Positions 23,301 through 38,300 of a stretch of 64,000 bases of DNA are shown one piece after another; the first letter of the stretch is position 1; each line of letters starts with the position of its first letter. The notes under the pieces are model-generated. The model did no database searches. It had not been told where the DNA came from and worked only from the letters and a program-made list of their open reading frames with translations. The position numbers and the translations under genes are program-made. The stretch lies in assembly GCA_026874595.1 (NCBI GenBank), contig CM049318.1, positions 60,420,250-60,484,249 of the forward strand, given 5' to 3'. The stretch comes from Sipunculus nudus. Its lineage: Eukaryota > Annelida > Sipuncula > Golfingiida > Sipunculidae.

Positions 23301-26300
23301 TTCCAAAAGCTGGAACCCCATTTCCTGCATATGGAATCTTGGTTTCATTCAGTGTCTTTCTTTACTCTGACCATGGGTCTTATTATAATCAGTTATGTCC
23401 TCCTATACTGATAATATAATACAGTACAGGATAATCACACACAAAAATGTCAGTCACTGATTGGTGAGAAACCCCAAGACTAAACGCTATGTTAGAATAT
23501 TTAACATACGCCAGGTACTCCATACTAGATTAGGTTTTTTTACAGGGGGGGAGGGGGGGGGGTTATATAACAGTCATCTGACTGTTGCTGACTCTATTCC
23601 TGGTCTTATAGAGATCACTAGTCAAGAGACAAGTCAGCTGACTGTTGCTGACTTAATCTGGGCTATCTAGTCACTACTTGGCACATCATTTCACGGTTGG
23701 TGACAACACAGTTCAGATAGTAGAGATAACAAGTAAAAGAGGAAACATCATCTAATAGTTGCCGTCACTATTTTTGGCCATGCTGAGACCACTAGTTACA
23801 TGTCCCCTAACTGTTGGTAACACTACTCTTGGTGAAAAAGGGACCATTGACTAGTTAGAGGATGTCATCAGACTGTTGCTGAAACTAACACTGGCCATAT
23901 GGAGACTATTAAATACAGGCTGTCATCTGTTTATTGCAGAGAAAACTCATGACTATGCAGAGAAATTCATTTAAAGGATGTGTCAACTTGCTATTGCTAA
24001 CTCTTCTCCTGGCAAAGCAAAGGGCTTGTCATTTAACTGTTTCTGACATTGCAACTCTTGACAAAGTAGAGATCATTAGTTGGAGGAGATGCCAACTTAC
24101 AGCAGCTGACACTAGAACTCTTAACTAAGTAAAGATCACTAGCTGAAGGACTTGTCAATTGACATCAGCTGACACTTATCCCGACTGAGTAAAAGATTAC
24201 TACTCTTGGCCACCACTGTATCATACTTACAAGCTGTGTTTGACTTGTTACGACAGTAGGAGAAGTGACATGTCCATCAGCGCTGCTGGAAGATGATGTT
24301 CTCTTCTCATAACTGCAATAAAAAATACCTCATTTCAATACTTTTACATTAATTAAAATTTTCTAATTACAAAGAAATAATTTTTTTTATATTGTGTGTT
24401 GTAAACATACTCAAATATTAAAATAAATTGCTCTTTCAGTGATACCATCTGATAGTTTTCTTTTGGTTTAAGAGGCAGCGTGAAATCACTTAAAGTGCGA
24501 TTAATTTTAATATTTGGATAAGCCATGAACAGTTTGAACTTATAGGTTCGTATAAATTGTGTTATGATTCCAGCTCACCTTACAGATGTGCTGAGTTTCA
24601 CTGGTTTGACGCCTGCAGCCTCTTCTGACTGACTGCCAGCTCTGAAACAGCAAAACAAAGGTATAATTGTATGCTTCTGCAGGGAATGATATCAAATAAA
24701 CTGAAGCAGATTATTACATAAATACTATTTATAATTACCATTTGCAATAAACAAGGAGCATTAACTATGTCAAGATATGAAGACATACCTTTTACAAAGA
24801 TGATATCTGTACAGAACAATAAGGGACAAATAATCATGTGCTGAACATGCAGTCAAGGGATCCTGATTGCAGCTGACTGAACTGGCAATTAATGCAACTA
24901 CCTTGCCAAAGAGCATATACTCCAGTGCATGGTTTGAGAATAGAGTATTGGTTCAGACCAGTAACTGCTAACTAGAACTAGGAAATGCATTTCCAAAGAT
25001 AACTGACCAAATTTCTTGACTGACATACAGGTTACATGTTAAGTGCATCTGAACAATTTAAGGGAAACACACAGCATGCAGTCAGTGATGGTGGAGTGGA
25101 CATATAATATGAACACGGTGTAAATCTGCAGTACAACTTAGTTGAAGATTGGACTGCAACTCAGTGAAACTATGCAACTGTAACGTATATGCATTTGAGG
25201 AACTATGGGATATGTATAGTTGGGTGTAGGATAGAATTTCAAGTTGACCAGTAGTGACAAGTGGGTGACCAACGGTTGGATACCAGGGTGGACAGCCAGA
25301 ACTTTTACTCAGGAATGTAAGGATCCATGGGGTGAGTCAGGTCAGCTCAGGGGCAAGTCTAGTGGATGTAACTGACCATGTAATTACTGTACAATGAATT
25401 GTGCATTAAAGGTGGCTAGCATCATCCACTGGTAGTTTTTATTTTGTCCATGGCTCTGGATGAGAGCCAACCAGCAGTCGTAACACAGCTAATACAGTAC
25501 TTAATATACAACATACACATTCTCAGAGAGTGGTATAAAATGCTGAACCAATCAAAACAAACATTGTGATAAGTGACTAAAAGGGGACCAATTTGTCTCA
25601 CTACAGTTGTGAAGCTAGCTTGTCTAGCCAAGCAGTTGCAGTACAGGACAACTGTGCCACTGACATGGATTCGCATCATGGATCGGCCCTGGGCAAATTA
25701 TTTAATTAACAGGCTGAAAAAAGAACTCTTCTCAATTATTGCGACTTCCTTTCTTCACTGACCATGCACAATTTTTTCGTGAATGAGCACCACATATTCA
25801 GGTAATGAAGTCATCTAGATTCTGTCAAGAGCTCGGTTACATGAACAACGTTGGTACAGTAGTTACTTTAGCATGCACAGTGTAGCACTACTGCATTTGA
25901 TTGTCATGCTACCTGGAGCAGTATCACCGGTTTAAGTATAAACTCTTAGACTTTACTCTTAACATACAGCTGATGAAGGTGTACTTGTAGAGATAGACAG
26001 GCTATTTGTATTAAATTAATTTATTTATACTGCTGTCATTATTCACAAGTAACATAAGTTTCTTAGAAATTTCTGCATCACAAACTCTTATTAAAAAGCT
26101 TATAAATTTTTTACATAGAGGAATACGTTGTCTCCAACCTGATTACATCAGATACCCCACCTTTGGCTTTTTTTATTAAATCAAACCTCCTCTCATTCAA
26201 CATGATTTTTGTTTTACCATGCAAAAATGGTTAAAAACATGCCCTATACACTGATTAAGAAAAGCCATAAAAAGTGTAGAATATTTTGCAGTATCAAGGC

Positions 26301-29300
26301 TGTCTACCCTTATAAAAACTAGAATATCAGCAGAAGCTGACAAAAGCCCTCAGCCAAAACAACAGTGTTTAGAGGTGGTAACAGTAACAAGTACTAAATA
26401 TCTGTTCTCACATGGATGTATATCTGTACATGTCTCAGTTATAAATTTAAAAAGCAGAGGTATGTACCATGATTCATAACAATCCACCAAATGCTTCCTG
26501 AAAAATAAGCTTCTAAGTTTTATTCTATTATAAGCTCTGTGACCTTGAAAAGTAGGTCAAGGTCACCCATCTTTGAACTTGACCGAAATTTTGTAGATAT
26601 ACGTCTTCACCAAAGAAATAAAATTCCTCTTGTGAATCCTTTTAGGGATATCCCGCTCACAAGGCCAAAGTTGAAAAATCCAAGAAAAATTCATTAAAAA
26701 TCAGAAATTGCAGGTGGCGCCCCCAAACCTGTGCAGCAGTTACAGACCATCAGTCCCTATGATCATAGTAAAAATTGTGAAAATCCACCCAATGGTTTCT
26801 GAGAAATAAGCTTCTAAATTTTTTTTCTATATTCAGCTCTAAACTGTAGAAAAATAGGTCAAGGTCACCCATCTTCGAACTTGACCGTTATTTTGTCAAT
26901 ATACATCTTCATCGAAAAAATAAAATTCCTACAGTGAATCCTTTTAGAGATATCCCGCTCACAAGCCCAAAGTTGAAAAATCCGATAAAAATTCATTAAA
27001 AATCAGAAATTGTACGTGGCGCCACCAAACCTTCGAAGCAGGTAGAGACCATCAGTCCTAATAATCATAGTAAGTTTTGTGAAAATCCACCAAATGGTTC
27101 CTGAGTAATAAGCATCTAAGTGTTTTTCTATAATCAGCTCTAAAATGTAGAAAAATAGGTCAAGGTCACCCATCTTCGAACTCGACCGAGATTTTGTCGC
27201 TATACATCTTTACAGAGGAAATAAAATTCTGACGGTGAATCCTTTTCAAGATATCCCGCTCACAAGGTAAAAATTAACGGACACCAGACAGACGGACGGA
27301 CAGACGGACGGACAGCTTGGGTGACGACAATAGCCCATCAGCCTAGGGGCTGAGGGCTAAAAAGGACAAAAGTAGAAGTGAAATGCAATTTTCTGAAAAG
27401 TAGACAAAAAGTGTTCATTCTCGATAAATGAATGCAAGATCAAAATAAATTCTGCTAAAAAATGCATGCAAGTAAGATACAAGCTTGCAAGAGAACAGCT
27501 CTTTTTGCTAGTTTTTTTATGGTGTTAAAACCATAAGATGTTCTAAATTGCCCATAATAGTTTTCTTACAATGAAGCAAACACAGCTTCACAACAATTCG
27601 CAATTTATTGCAACTTTTTGTCAGAAAGCAACACAAAAAGTAAGAAATAGATATTTTTAAAAAGTATGAAAAGGAAAGGAATGAAACAAAATTTAAGGAA
27701 ATATTAGGATAACTGTCAGCCTGCAGTCTATTTACAACTTCATTTTCATCAAACCCACTGGAATTTCTCCTACCTGAGGTTTGTGTTTTTATGGATCATG
27801 TTTTTGGTTATAAACACTTCATTGTCTTGATCATCAACATGGTAACTTCCAGTGCTGGTGCAGTTCCTAGGGTCACATGACAAGAACAAAGGTCAACCAC
27901 ATGCAAATTAAGCAGGCAACCAAGCTGAGGTTCACACCATGGTGCAAATCAAACCTGCAGTAGTGATAGGACCACCATAGTTCCTGAAGTTGATTAACAT
28001 GTAATTTACATGTATGATTTACATATACTTTGCATATGATTTACATGTAATTAACAACTGATCTGCATATGATTTACATATAATTTTCATATATTGTGTG
28101 TTTTTCTAAAATGATCACATTTTTGTGTGAACATAACTTTCTTGGCAAAACAAATTCCTGTATCTTTAAACAATGAAATTCTGGAATCAAAGAACTTTTA
28201 GTTTGTCTAATACATGATAACAATAAGGATCACAATCAGAAATATGGTGGTCCTACTTTATGCAATTCATTCAAATTACCCCTCACCAAATGACAACCAA
28301 AGTGTTCGTATTTCTCCATGGGGTGTGTTAACTACTTGTGTACAGTGAAGGATGGGAAGGACCTCAAGGACTGGTATTCTTCTCTACACAGTTAGAAATA
28401 TACTGATTGCTATATTCAGAACATTTTTAGGGTTTGAGTCAAGTACTATTCCTCCGGGTATCTATTTTAATCCATGTATGATTAAATCAAAGACTCTTTA
28501 TCAGGCCCTGCCATACGATTTTGGTGTCCACACAGTGAGTTTCTCCAGTGCAATTTTCAATACATGCAACAGATCCAACTGCACTAAATTTGAGAAATTA
28601 TTTTGATCTTGTTATATAAAACAGAAATATATCATTTTAAACAACAAATATATATTTTTGGGTTTCAATACAACTACAATTAAACTTAAATACTAATTAT
28701 TATTAAATACTAAGTTATTCACCTTGATACTTATGATATCTATTCTTGAAATTGAGTCCAATTTCAGGAGGAAAGAGAACTAGACATTTTCACTTGTACA
28801 CTATACTGGGAGTTACAATGAGGGAATAAGAGCCAGAGCTGTTTTGATTAATTTTAAATAGACGAACTGAGAAGAATACGGGGTGACTTGTAACACCTAA
28901 TAAGGGGGCATTTTAAAGGGGCATAATCAGGAACGAAATTATGCCTATTCTTTCACACTATCAGTTCACTTTTACTTTATACAAAAGTTCCCAAGCAAAA
29001 CCATCCTAAAGAAGAGTCACAGTACCGTGCATATGGCTGTTTTACATCTTTTTATGGCTCTGCATGTTGGTAAACACAGTCCATGTGTGTCTGTTTACCA
29101 TAACAAGGCCGCCTGACTGGAGGTCTGATTGTGAGCTGCAAGAAGCAATGTTTCAGCCAGCGGGAACTTGTATTACATTTTTTGTGCCAAGTCAGTCAAG
29201 GCATCACCTGAATGACAAGTGTTCTGGCCTGGGCGAAGCACTTTCTGTGTTTATGTTGACACCTGTGATCCAGCCTGGTCCACTGTTTGTAATACTCGTT

Positions 29301-32300
29301 TACAGGAGTAAGCAAAAGTTTTCAGGTCAATATTTTGGCAGATATAAATTTATTTTAATGGAAAAAAAGCTATTTTTCATGTTAATTCAACATGCTTTAT
29401 GGGTAATTGGGCCCCTTTAATCAATGAGGGGCATATGATCTGAGGCTGATTCTGGAGAAACTCTCATTGTTTGCTCATCAGACTAATTATAGCAGGGCCT
29501 ATTAAAGTATGATTTAATCAGGCTACTTCAGTATTAAAGATCAATAAATGTTCTTGGGACAGTTAGTTGCACACTCTTACAGATGTTTGCAGAATGTATA
29601 AGGGAACTGTAAACATATGAACTAACAAAGTCTCGATAACTAACTTGTGCAATCTCCTGCAAAATATGGCACATACTTGATCCAGTGTTATGTCTAATTT
29701 GAAACCATGCAGACATGCAAATCCATCTGGTGTTACCTTGGTAACAGCAGCAAGTGCCTGGCCTTGATTTTGTGACATACTGTGTAAGCTTTGCTTCATA
29801 CAGGCATATCATACAAAGCATGGAACATTGATGGTGAAGTTACAGGGATATATTGTTTTTTTCCATGAATTTGTAGTGACATATCACAGTTGTAACCTGT
29901 AACTAATGACAAATACTAGTAAATCTAGTATGCCCAGTAAATCTGTATATTCAAGAATCATTAATAATTTAATATAAAATGCATTACCAGGGTTCCCATA
30001 ATTTTGTGATAACATAATTCCTGGACTTTCCCCCCCCCCCCCCAAATCAAGGATAATTACATGAGAGATTCTAGATTTGACATGACTTCTATGTAGATGT
30101 AGCAAAAAGTATAATTGCAGCAAACAACAGTAAACCAAGACACTGGAATGTAATGGTACGTACTCCATGCATCCAATATGTAGTGCATAACATTACCACC
30201 ATAGCCAATATAAAGTGGACATGCTGTTTCTTTTTTTGAACACTTAAATACTCTGACATTTCCTTGATTTGAGGGATTTTCTCAAATTCTCTAATATTTT
30301 AATTATTAGAAAAAGGGAAAACTCATTTCCAGGAATGTATGGGAACCCTGAGTTCCCATTAAGAAAACTAAACTGAATCATTTCCTGTTTTATTATTAAA
30401 CCATATGGGGAAGGTTTTATGTAACTTCACTTTTGAGGCAAGATACTTGCTGCAGTTCAGATGAGTCATATAACTGTGCAAAGTGTGATACATCACTATG
30501 AACAAATACTGTTACTATATGAGTTATCCGTCAAAATATATTGTTATCAATCCACTCCAGACTTCAGGCTGGATTAATATATCATCTAAAATACACACAC
30601 AAGTAAAACTGGAAAATTAATCACTCCTACAAACCAGGGAACTATGAAGAAGATTATGGAGAAAATAGGGAGACACAATGAGATCCCTATACAGTGTAGT
30701 ATGTTGTAGGTAATTCCCTGTGAAATCATCAGATTTGAGAACATTTTCCAATCAGTGTTCTTTGAATAGCTTTAAAATGCAAGCATATAGCATTGACAGA
30801 TAAAGTGTCATCACTAGAGGAATTGCATATTTTAGCAACACTGTTTTTTTTTTGCTGCAAAATGAGGGCCACATCCACTATTGCAAGTATCCATGTCTGC
30901 TTAACTATTGAAATATAAGCTTAAAATTTTGCAGACATGTTGATCAGTACAATGACTTTACTCAATTGAAGAGTGAGGCATGTCCAGGAGGGTCGATTGG
31001 GAGGACTATGTTGATTTCACATTGAATTACCCTTATTATCATATGTCAGATATTAAATTCTGATTCATTGAGGGTCTTCTGCACTCACCTGTCATCCTTT
31101 TCGTCAGTCAGGGCCACCGTCAATGTTTTATCAGCTACAACAGATATATCACAAGTTCAGTTTTTCACACCATACACTACATAAAATATTATACTGTTAT
31201 ACAAATATATGCAGGATGGTATCATTTTGCCCTCAGGCCTGCATAACTGCATCTGTTATGAGGCAGTGCAAAGAACTCCATCTATCTCTTCCTTGATGAA
31301 CCGGTAGTGAGTCCAGGTCACTTACTTGTATCTATTAAGGTCATATCACAAGTGTACGTTAACCATGGTAATTTCTTTCTTGAAATATATACAGAAGTTC
31401 AAGATCTCCACAACATAAATTTATGCAAATAAGTCAAACACATGAATGAGTAAGCTGAATAGGTGACATAAATGCAACATTCTCCCAACAGTTCTTTAGA
31501 CAAAGAAGTGAGGACAGGAAGTACTTGCTGTAGCTGAATAAAATCTTACAGTTGTGCGAGATAAAGCTGCTAATGGGAAAATCAAATTCATACTTTAGTT
31601 CCACCAACAAATATCTGATTTCATTTTCGATCAGTTCTGTATAACGTAAACAGGGCGTTAAAGTAAACTATCATTACATTTACACCAAAGTGCACTGAAC
31701 CTCAGAAATATTCAAGCTTTCTGTAGGTCTGGTCCACTTTGAAACAATGAAGTTTTAATTTGTGTATATATCAGCTAGCTGTTAACGATAATAATTAATA
31801 ATAAAACATCCCACTTCTCCAACACACTGAACACTACACACCTTTCTTCTTCTCTTCGTCTGCTTTGGCCTTCAGGATGTTACATTTCATCTGCTCAGGC
31901 GGTATGCTGGTGGTACCCCCTACAAACTTGACCTGGTTATTTTTAAACGTGTTGACGTCTTTTGGTATAGACCTGGGCGCTGGTACCGGGTGGCTGTCCA
32001 GTCCCTTCAGCTTGGCCGCCTGCATCTCTGATTCCTCTGATGGTTTTTCATCACACAAGAAACATGTTATGTAGGAAACATCCGTGGTTATATTTAAACT
32101 ATGTTTATAGTAAATCCATAAATACAAAGTTTAAGTACAAAGAAAACTAACATTAAAGACAAAAACTATTATAATTTAAAAAGTCCTAGGTTTATATCAT
32201 GATCAACTCAAACCTGTTAAATACAAACCAGTAAGAATACAGGAGGCTTAAAAAATAAAATTTTGTTAATCTTTACTATAAGGTAGGTAATAGGCTTGCA

Positions 32301-35300
32301 TTATGAATTCAAACAGTTAAAAATATTAATAAAGAAACATACTTCAGTCATGAGGTTTCTCACCATGTAGATGAGTACTATATTTATTATCCATATTGCT
32401 TACGGTAAATTGCCATTAGTGGCAGAAAATCAATTCAACACTCATCAAACATATACAGAACTTTACCTGACGGCCATTATTTTCTTTTAAAAAATTTGAA
32501 CTCAATTCTGTAGATTAAGCCACTTACTGAATGAAGATAAAGACAAGTTTATAATTTATGGCAGTGGCTTAAATGTTGCAGGATCTTTAAGTAGCATTGT
32601 AAAAATGTCACCATGCAAAAAGGTAGTGTTGTGCTTATTAATCAGATATTAGTTTTTTTTCTTCATAGTAACTTAATCTGGTTGTACTTTAGCATAATCT
32701 GTCACAAACAGTTATGTATGCCCATGCAAAGATGTTATGTTAATGGGAATTTATTTTTCTTTTCAGTGAGAAACATTACGAAGGTTGGCACAAAGAAGCA
32801 ACCAATTTATTTTAAGCTGCTTAAGGAAAGTGTCAATCCCATGGCTGAAATCTGGACCTTTCTGCATTTTATGGAAAATATAAGGCTGGTTATTTATAAG
32901 GTAATAATGGTAAAGGTGGGGGTTTATAATGCTTTAGTTCCCAAAGTATGTATCCTTATATGTTACAATTTTAACACAAATTTCATTTTTCCAATGATAT
33001 ATCATAATTGTAAATAAACAATTAACTTTTATTTAGATGACAAGGGAGAAGGAGCATTACAGAGTTGAACAAATTAAAGAAATCAACACAAGTTACTCAG
33101 ATTCAGGCCATGCATGATTAAGTACATGATACTTGTTCAGGCCATGCATAACTGCATAATCAGCATATTTTGCATATTATTTACAATTAAAATACATGGG
33201 CGCACTGCTGCTATAGAGATGAATAAATTGACACCAGTCTTGCACAGTTGGGGACTGCTGATGTTGTCCTTTTCATAAAATATATTTTATATCAAATGAT
33301 AGATAGAACCACCCGGCCTTCAATCAGCCCTGCAGAACTGCATCTGTTATGAGGCAGTGCAAACAGCACCATCTGTCTCTTCCTAGATGAACTAATGTTG
33401 ATTCAAAGTTAATGACAAACTGTCAAGGCTAAACAACACTTCAGTTTTCAGAAACCTGGCTCAGAGTTAATAAACAGTCAACATCATGAGCCTGATCTTT
33501 GTTTATAGGTCCCCATTTTGCAGATAAAACGAATATATTTAATTTTCATGTTACCATCTACTTAACAAATGATATCTGACTTTTATTTTCACATATGGTT
33601 TGCTATGAACATAACTCTGGTAGTCAGGTCCCCGTGGCTGAGGTTGTGAATAGCATTGTCATATGTCAGCCTAAACTCCCCAAAATGGTACCTACAGCAG
33701 TCATTTCCCTATAAAGGAGGCTTCGAAAGGTACACGACTGTCATGTCTCCAAATTAGATTTTAGAAATGATAACTTTGACTGTCATGTCTCCATATAAGC
33801 GTTTATGCATGATACCTTTGACTATCTTCAGGTAAGAGTGTATGAATGGTACCTATGAGTGTCATGTCTCCAAAATAGATTTCATGAATGATACTTTTGA
33901 CTTCCATGTCTCCATATTAAAGACTCCAAATCCTACAGGTCTCTTAGTGTCACCTCTCTATACAGGACATTATGAATAATACCTCTGATTGTCATTTCCC
34001 CAGCCGCCCCTGACGTAGATGGCAAGGGAGAATGCGGCGTCTCATCAGAGGTCTGTGAGGTGGACCGGGCAGGTGCTCCCCCTCCCTTGATCAGATTGTC
34101 TAAGCGTTCGATGGCGTCCGTGGCAGTGTGGGGCGTTGCCGCGGCTGAACCATTAGGGACGGCAGGCATGGCAGTGGCCCCTGCAGGTACAGGCTTGGGC
34201 TGAGGGCTGTTGACTTCTACTGTAGCTGTCACAGCCTGGGCTTTCTTCCTATTTTGTAAAGAAAATATCATTTATTAACAAGTGACCCAAGGGTCATGAT
34301 GCTCAGCCACTGTTGGTCATTCAGGTTTTTACTTTATCTTTACACCTGACCAAAGAAGAAGGCTCAGTATCCTACATGGTCTCTCACTGGTATCGAAAGG
34401 GAATCATGTTGAAGGAAGGTTAATGCAACTGCAAAGCATGCCTCCCACAACATTCTGGATTAGCAGACCCAGAATGTTATCAGAATCCTGTTCAAATTCT
34501 GGAGTGTGGCCCTAAATCCCTCCACAAATTTTCTTCAAATTCTGATCAGAAGGTATGCTGCATACACTGCAAACTGACAAACCAGACAAACAGTCAAAGA
34601 TATTTTTACCATTATGTAAAATTGAAATTTGTTTATCCCAACCAAGGGGCAAAAGTCATTTGATAATATAAGGGGCCTTCTTTGGACCTGTAATGCAATT
34701 ATCAAGTTGTTCAAGTATGACTCATCACTCTTGGCTTTTTTTCATATGTATTCTGCATTTTTGTTCACACACCAAAGTATGACGGGAATCCTAGCTGAGG
34801 TATTAATATGGTATCTGACACATTTTCGTTATACATGTAAGTACCCTATGGCTTTTCTTGAACGATGACAATTTTTTTACTTAATAATTTACTTTGCTTG
34901 TCTGTTATTACACTAAGACATACTTTCCTATACAAAAAATATTATTTTAATTTGGCTGTAATTGCACTATGCCAAAGTTCCCAAAGAGAACCTGCTCTTT
35001 TTGCTTGTCTGTCATTGCACTATGACATACTTTTCCCTAAAAGAGATTACCCTTTTCCCTTGGCTGTCACTGCACAATGACTCACTTTCTTAATTAGTTA
35101 CTATTTTTACTTACTCTTTTTGCTTGGCTGTAATAGCTGCTGCTGCAGCCTGTGCCCTCTGCTTATCAGCCTTGATGAAAGACGGTCGCCTGGAATATCG
35201 CTGGCTGGGTTTTCTCTCAAACTTTACACTTTGGCGGGTTCTGTTTTGGGTTGCTCTTTGCCATTCTGTTCTACCACTTCAAGTACAAACAAGATTTTTA

Positions 35301-38300
35301 TATCAACAACAAAAGTCAATATATCATCTTCACATTTTCTCCTCTTTTGCATCAACATAAATCGTCTATATGTAACATCTGAATACTTTTTTGCATTTTA
35401 TTAAGATTACAGGTCCAGGTTACACATAATATTTATCAGTTTTATTTTATCATGACCGATTAATGAAATATCTTTTATATTTTATCTTCTTTTATATACA
35501 TTAAAATTCTATGTCAACATGACTCATTTAAGCATGTAAATCATTTCAAAAGTGAAGAAAAAAATGTCAGATTCGACCCTTTTTTTGTATGACTGTGAAT
35601 GGAACTATTTTATATCCCTCTGACACATGCCTCACAGCTTGGAAATCCACAACATGAGTGATGCATATCAGCCATTAATTGCCCCCAAGGACAGTGAATG
35701 GGCTGAGGGTGATATTCATGCACAACCCACTAGCCAACTAAGCTGAAACGGACTATAGGTCTTTATATAAATGTTTATGTTGTCTAAATGTAATGTAACT
35801 ACTTTTGGTTGCCATTGGCAAGCAGTTAACCATTAATGCTGAGCCCTGTATATAAACACAAATAAAAACACATCATTTGAATCATCAACTAGCCAGTGCT
35901 GTCTGTAACATGTGACATTATTTAATAATGTCTTAGTTTAATGCATTACAAAAGTTTGAAATGTTGTAAATGTTCATGTTATTTTAAGTATTGCCTGGAT
36001 TTAATTAATTGCTCAATGATATGCAACAATTACATACATGTGCATCCTTTATCATTTTTCTGTTTTAGAAATTAGAGATGTACCCATAATTTTGATATGT
36101 AAAAGTGACGTTCTGGTTTTAATGTGTTGGCATAATGGCAGCCACAACAGCAAATTTTGAAAAACTGCAAGAAATAAACCTGTCAGGGTGCAATCATAGC
36201 ATCATATTGACCCTCTTGCATTACTAACAGATTACTGGCTCCAGTGTCATTACATCAAAGTCTGAGGAACGCATTTTAAGGCCTTATAAAGATGCAAATA
36301 TTTTCTTCATTTCTGACGCATCATGGCCTAGAGGAACACTGCCAATCAACATAAAGCAGACCAAGAGCTAGCATTTTTTGTGTACTTTCTAATAATACCA
36401 AACATGAGCAAAAAGTTCCATTTTAATCCAGCACATTGGTCAACCCCTTGGAGTGTTTGTTGAATTTATGACCACATGACCACAAGCAACATATCCTTTA
36501 ACATGGGTTTACACACAGTGGCATGTCACTGGTTCCTCCTGAGATACCAGCTGTGCTAGTCACACAGGCTGTTATCTCAAATCTTCCAGCAACATGACCG
36601 CCCACAGCCAAAATTAAAGTCTGAGGCACGCCAAATATCAGAATTCTGAGGTTTTCTAAAATCCCCCAATTTATTTTAAGACTTTAGGTGAGAGACAATT
36701 ATGGGCTGAGAATGGCTACTCTATGCTGACACCTTCCACTGTCAGGTTCAAACTCACATCTCCCAGTGCGCAGCTGAGCAGTGTACAAAATACAGTTTTA
36801 TGGTAAGTGCACCTGTGCACCCATGATTATAAATCAGGGTGCACAAAATAATTTCAATGTGCACCAATTCATTAATGTCATAACAGCTACTAAATAAAGC
36901 ACTTTTATTTCAATAAAAGGATAAAAGTATTCAGGCTTTACTAGGACCTGATTGGTACCATCAGTAATATCCTTAAAAAGAAAAGTTATGACCACTGGAT
37001 TTAACTGCTTACCGGGAGTTCATGTAATAATATTTATGTCCATGAATTACCATGTGGACTGTCAGCTGTGTATGTTCCCAACAGTCTTGCAAATCTGTCC
37101 TAGAAAATGACCACCTTGCAGTGATACAGTGGCTGCACATTGTATTTTTGGGAGCATCTGTGCACCTTAGCACCCAGTATTTCAAACAATATTCTGTAGT
37201 CAGACCCTTTAACCATGCACTCAACTACCAGGTCTGTGTATGTTTCAGAACTCACCTGTACTGAAATTTAGAGGCTCTTCTGAAGAAGCCTGATGGGCCA
37301 GTGGGTTTTTTAACCGGGGCTTTCAGTCGGAAAAACGTGTGATGTTCCACAGCACACTTCCATAAGTGTTTACAGGCCTTCATGTGGGCAAGTCGAAATA
37401 CAAATGAGTGCTCCTGTTCCTTGCCCTGGGAATGAAAATACAAAATAGTGTTACACATGAAAACAAGGGACCTATGGGTCACGACGCTCAGCTGTTATAT
37501 ATGATAAAAAAATATGATTTAGAAATGAGGCACATGCTGGTTTTGTGTGGTAATAAGTATAAGCTGTATAAAAAATTGTTGTTGTTTAGCTTATGTATGA
37601 TTTTGATAGTACCTTTGGAGACAGAGAAGAGTATTGATTTCATTTATTTTATTAACAAATGGAGTACTATTGTCACACAGATTTTGACTTGGCCATATAA
37701 CTTATAAGCAGAACATATAATATAAGAGTTTAACTATTTATTAAAAAAAATTACAAATATTGTCCAAGATATAATTTTTATTAAAAATAATAAGAGAATC
37801 GTATGACTTTTAAAATGAAATATAACTGAAATGATTATTAAAATAATATTAAAGAATATATTCATGAATGCATTCATGAATACATTTGGAAAGTATTTGC
37901 ACTGGTATTCATATACTTTCATTTTTACCTGAATTCCCATTCTTTATGCAAGAAATTTTAAAATGGATTACATATTCATATTCGTATTAAAATACAATTG
38001 CAAAGTATTCCCACAATGTCTGGTATTTATTCAGTTTTCACCAAACAATGGTGTTGAGAATCCAGAATGTACAAAATTCACACATTTAAATAATGATCAT
38101 AAGTACCTGGTTTTATGGCTTTTATTTATATTTAAAAAAATAAATGTGATATATTCATTTTGGACTAATTTCACATCAATGTACACACTAGACACAGTAG
38201 GAATCTAGATTAATATTATCAACTGCATCTTTGTCTATCATTAATTTCCTTCATATGATCCCTAATGATTAGTAATGAATAATATGATTTACTTTTTTAT

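Larger units (their letters stand above)
27867..31088 (-). other. EPB41L5-like intron 14 (about 3.2 kb)
   Basis: It contains an AT low-complexity stretch with repeated GATTTACAT (27985-28095), a TTAA-flanked element (28913-29420) and a hAT-like MITE (29988-30350). No exon was recognised. Confidence 0.65.

Noticed and set aside
29064-29420. 118-codon plus-strand ORF
   Set aside because: It lies inside the TTAA-flanked repeat and is not open in the other copies, so it is not a conserved gene.
32613-33017. 134-codon plus-strand ORF in intron 12
   Set aside because: AT-driven composition rich in F, I, N and K, with no homology recognised and no splice or promoter context.
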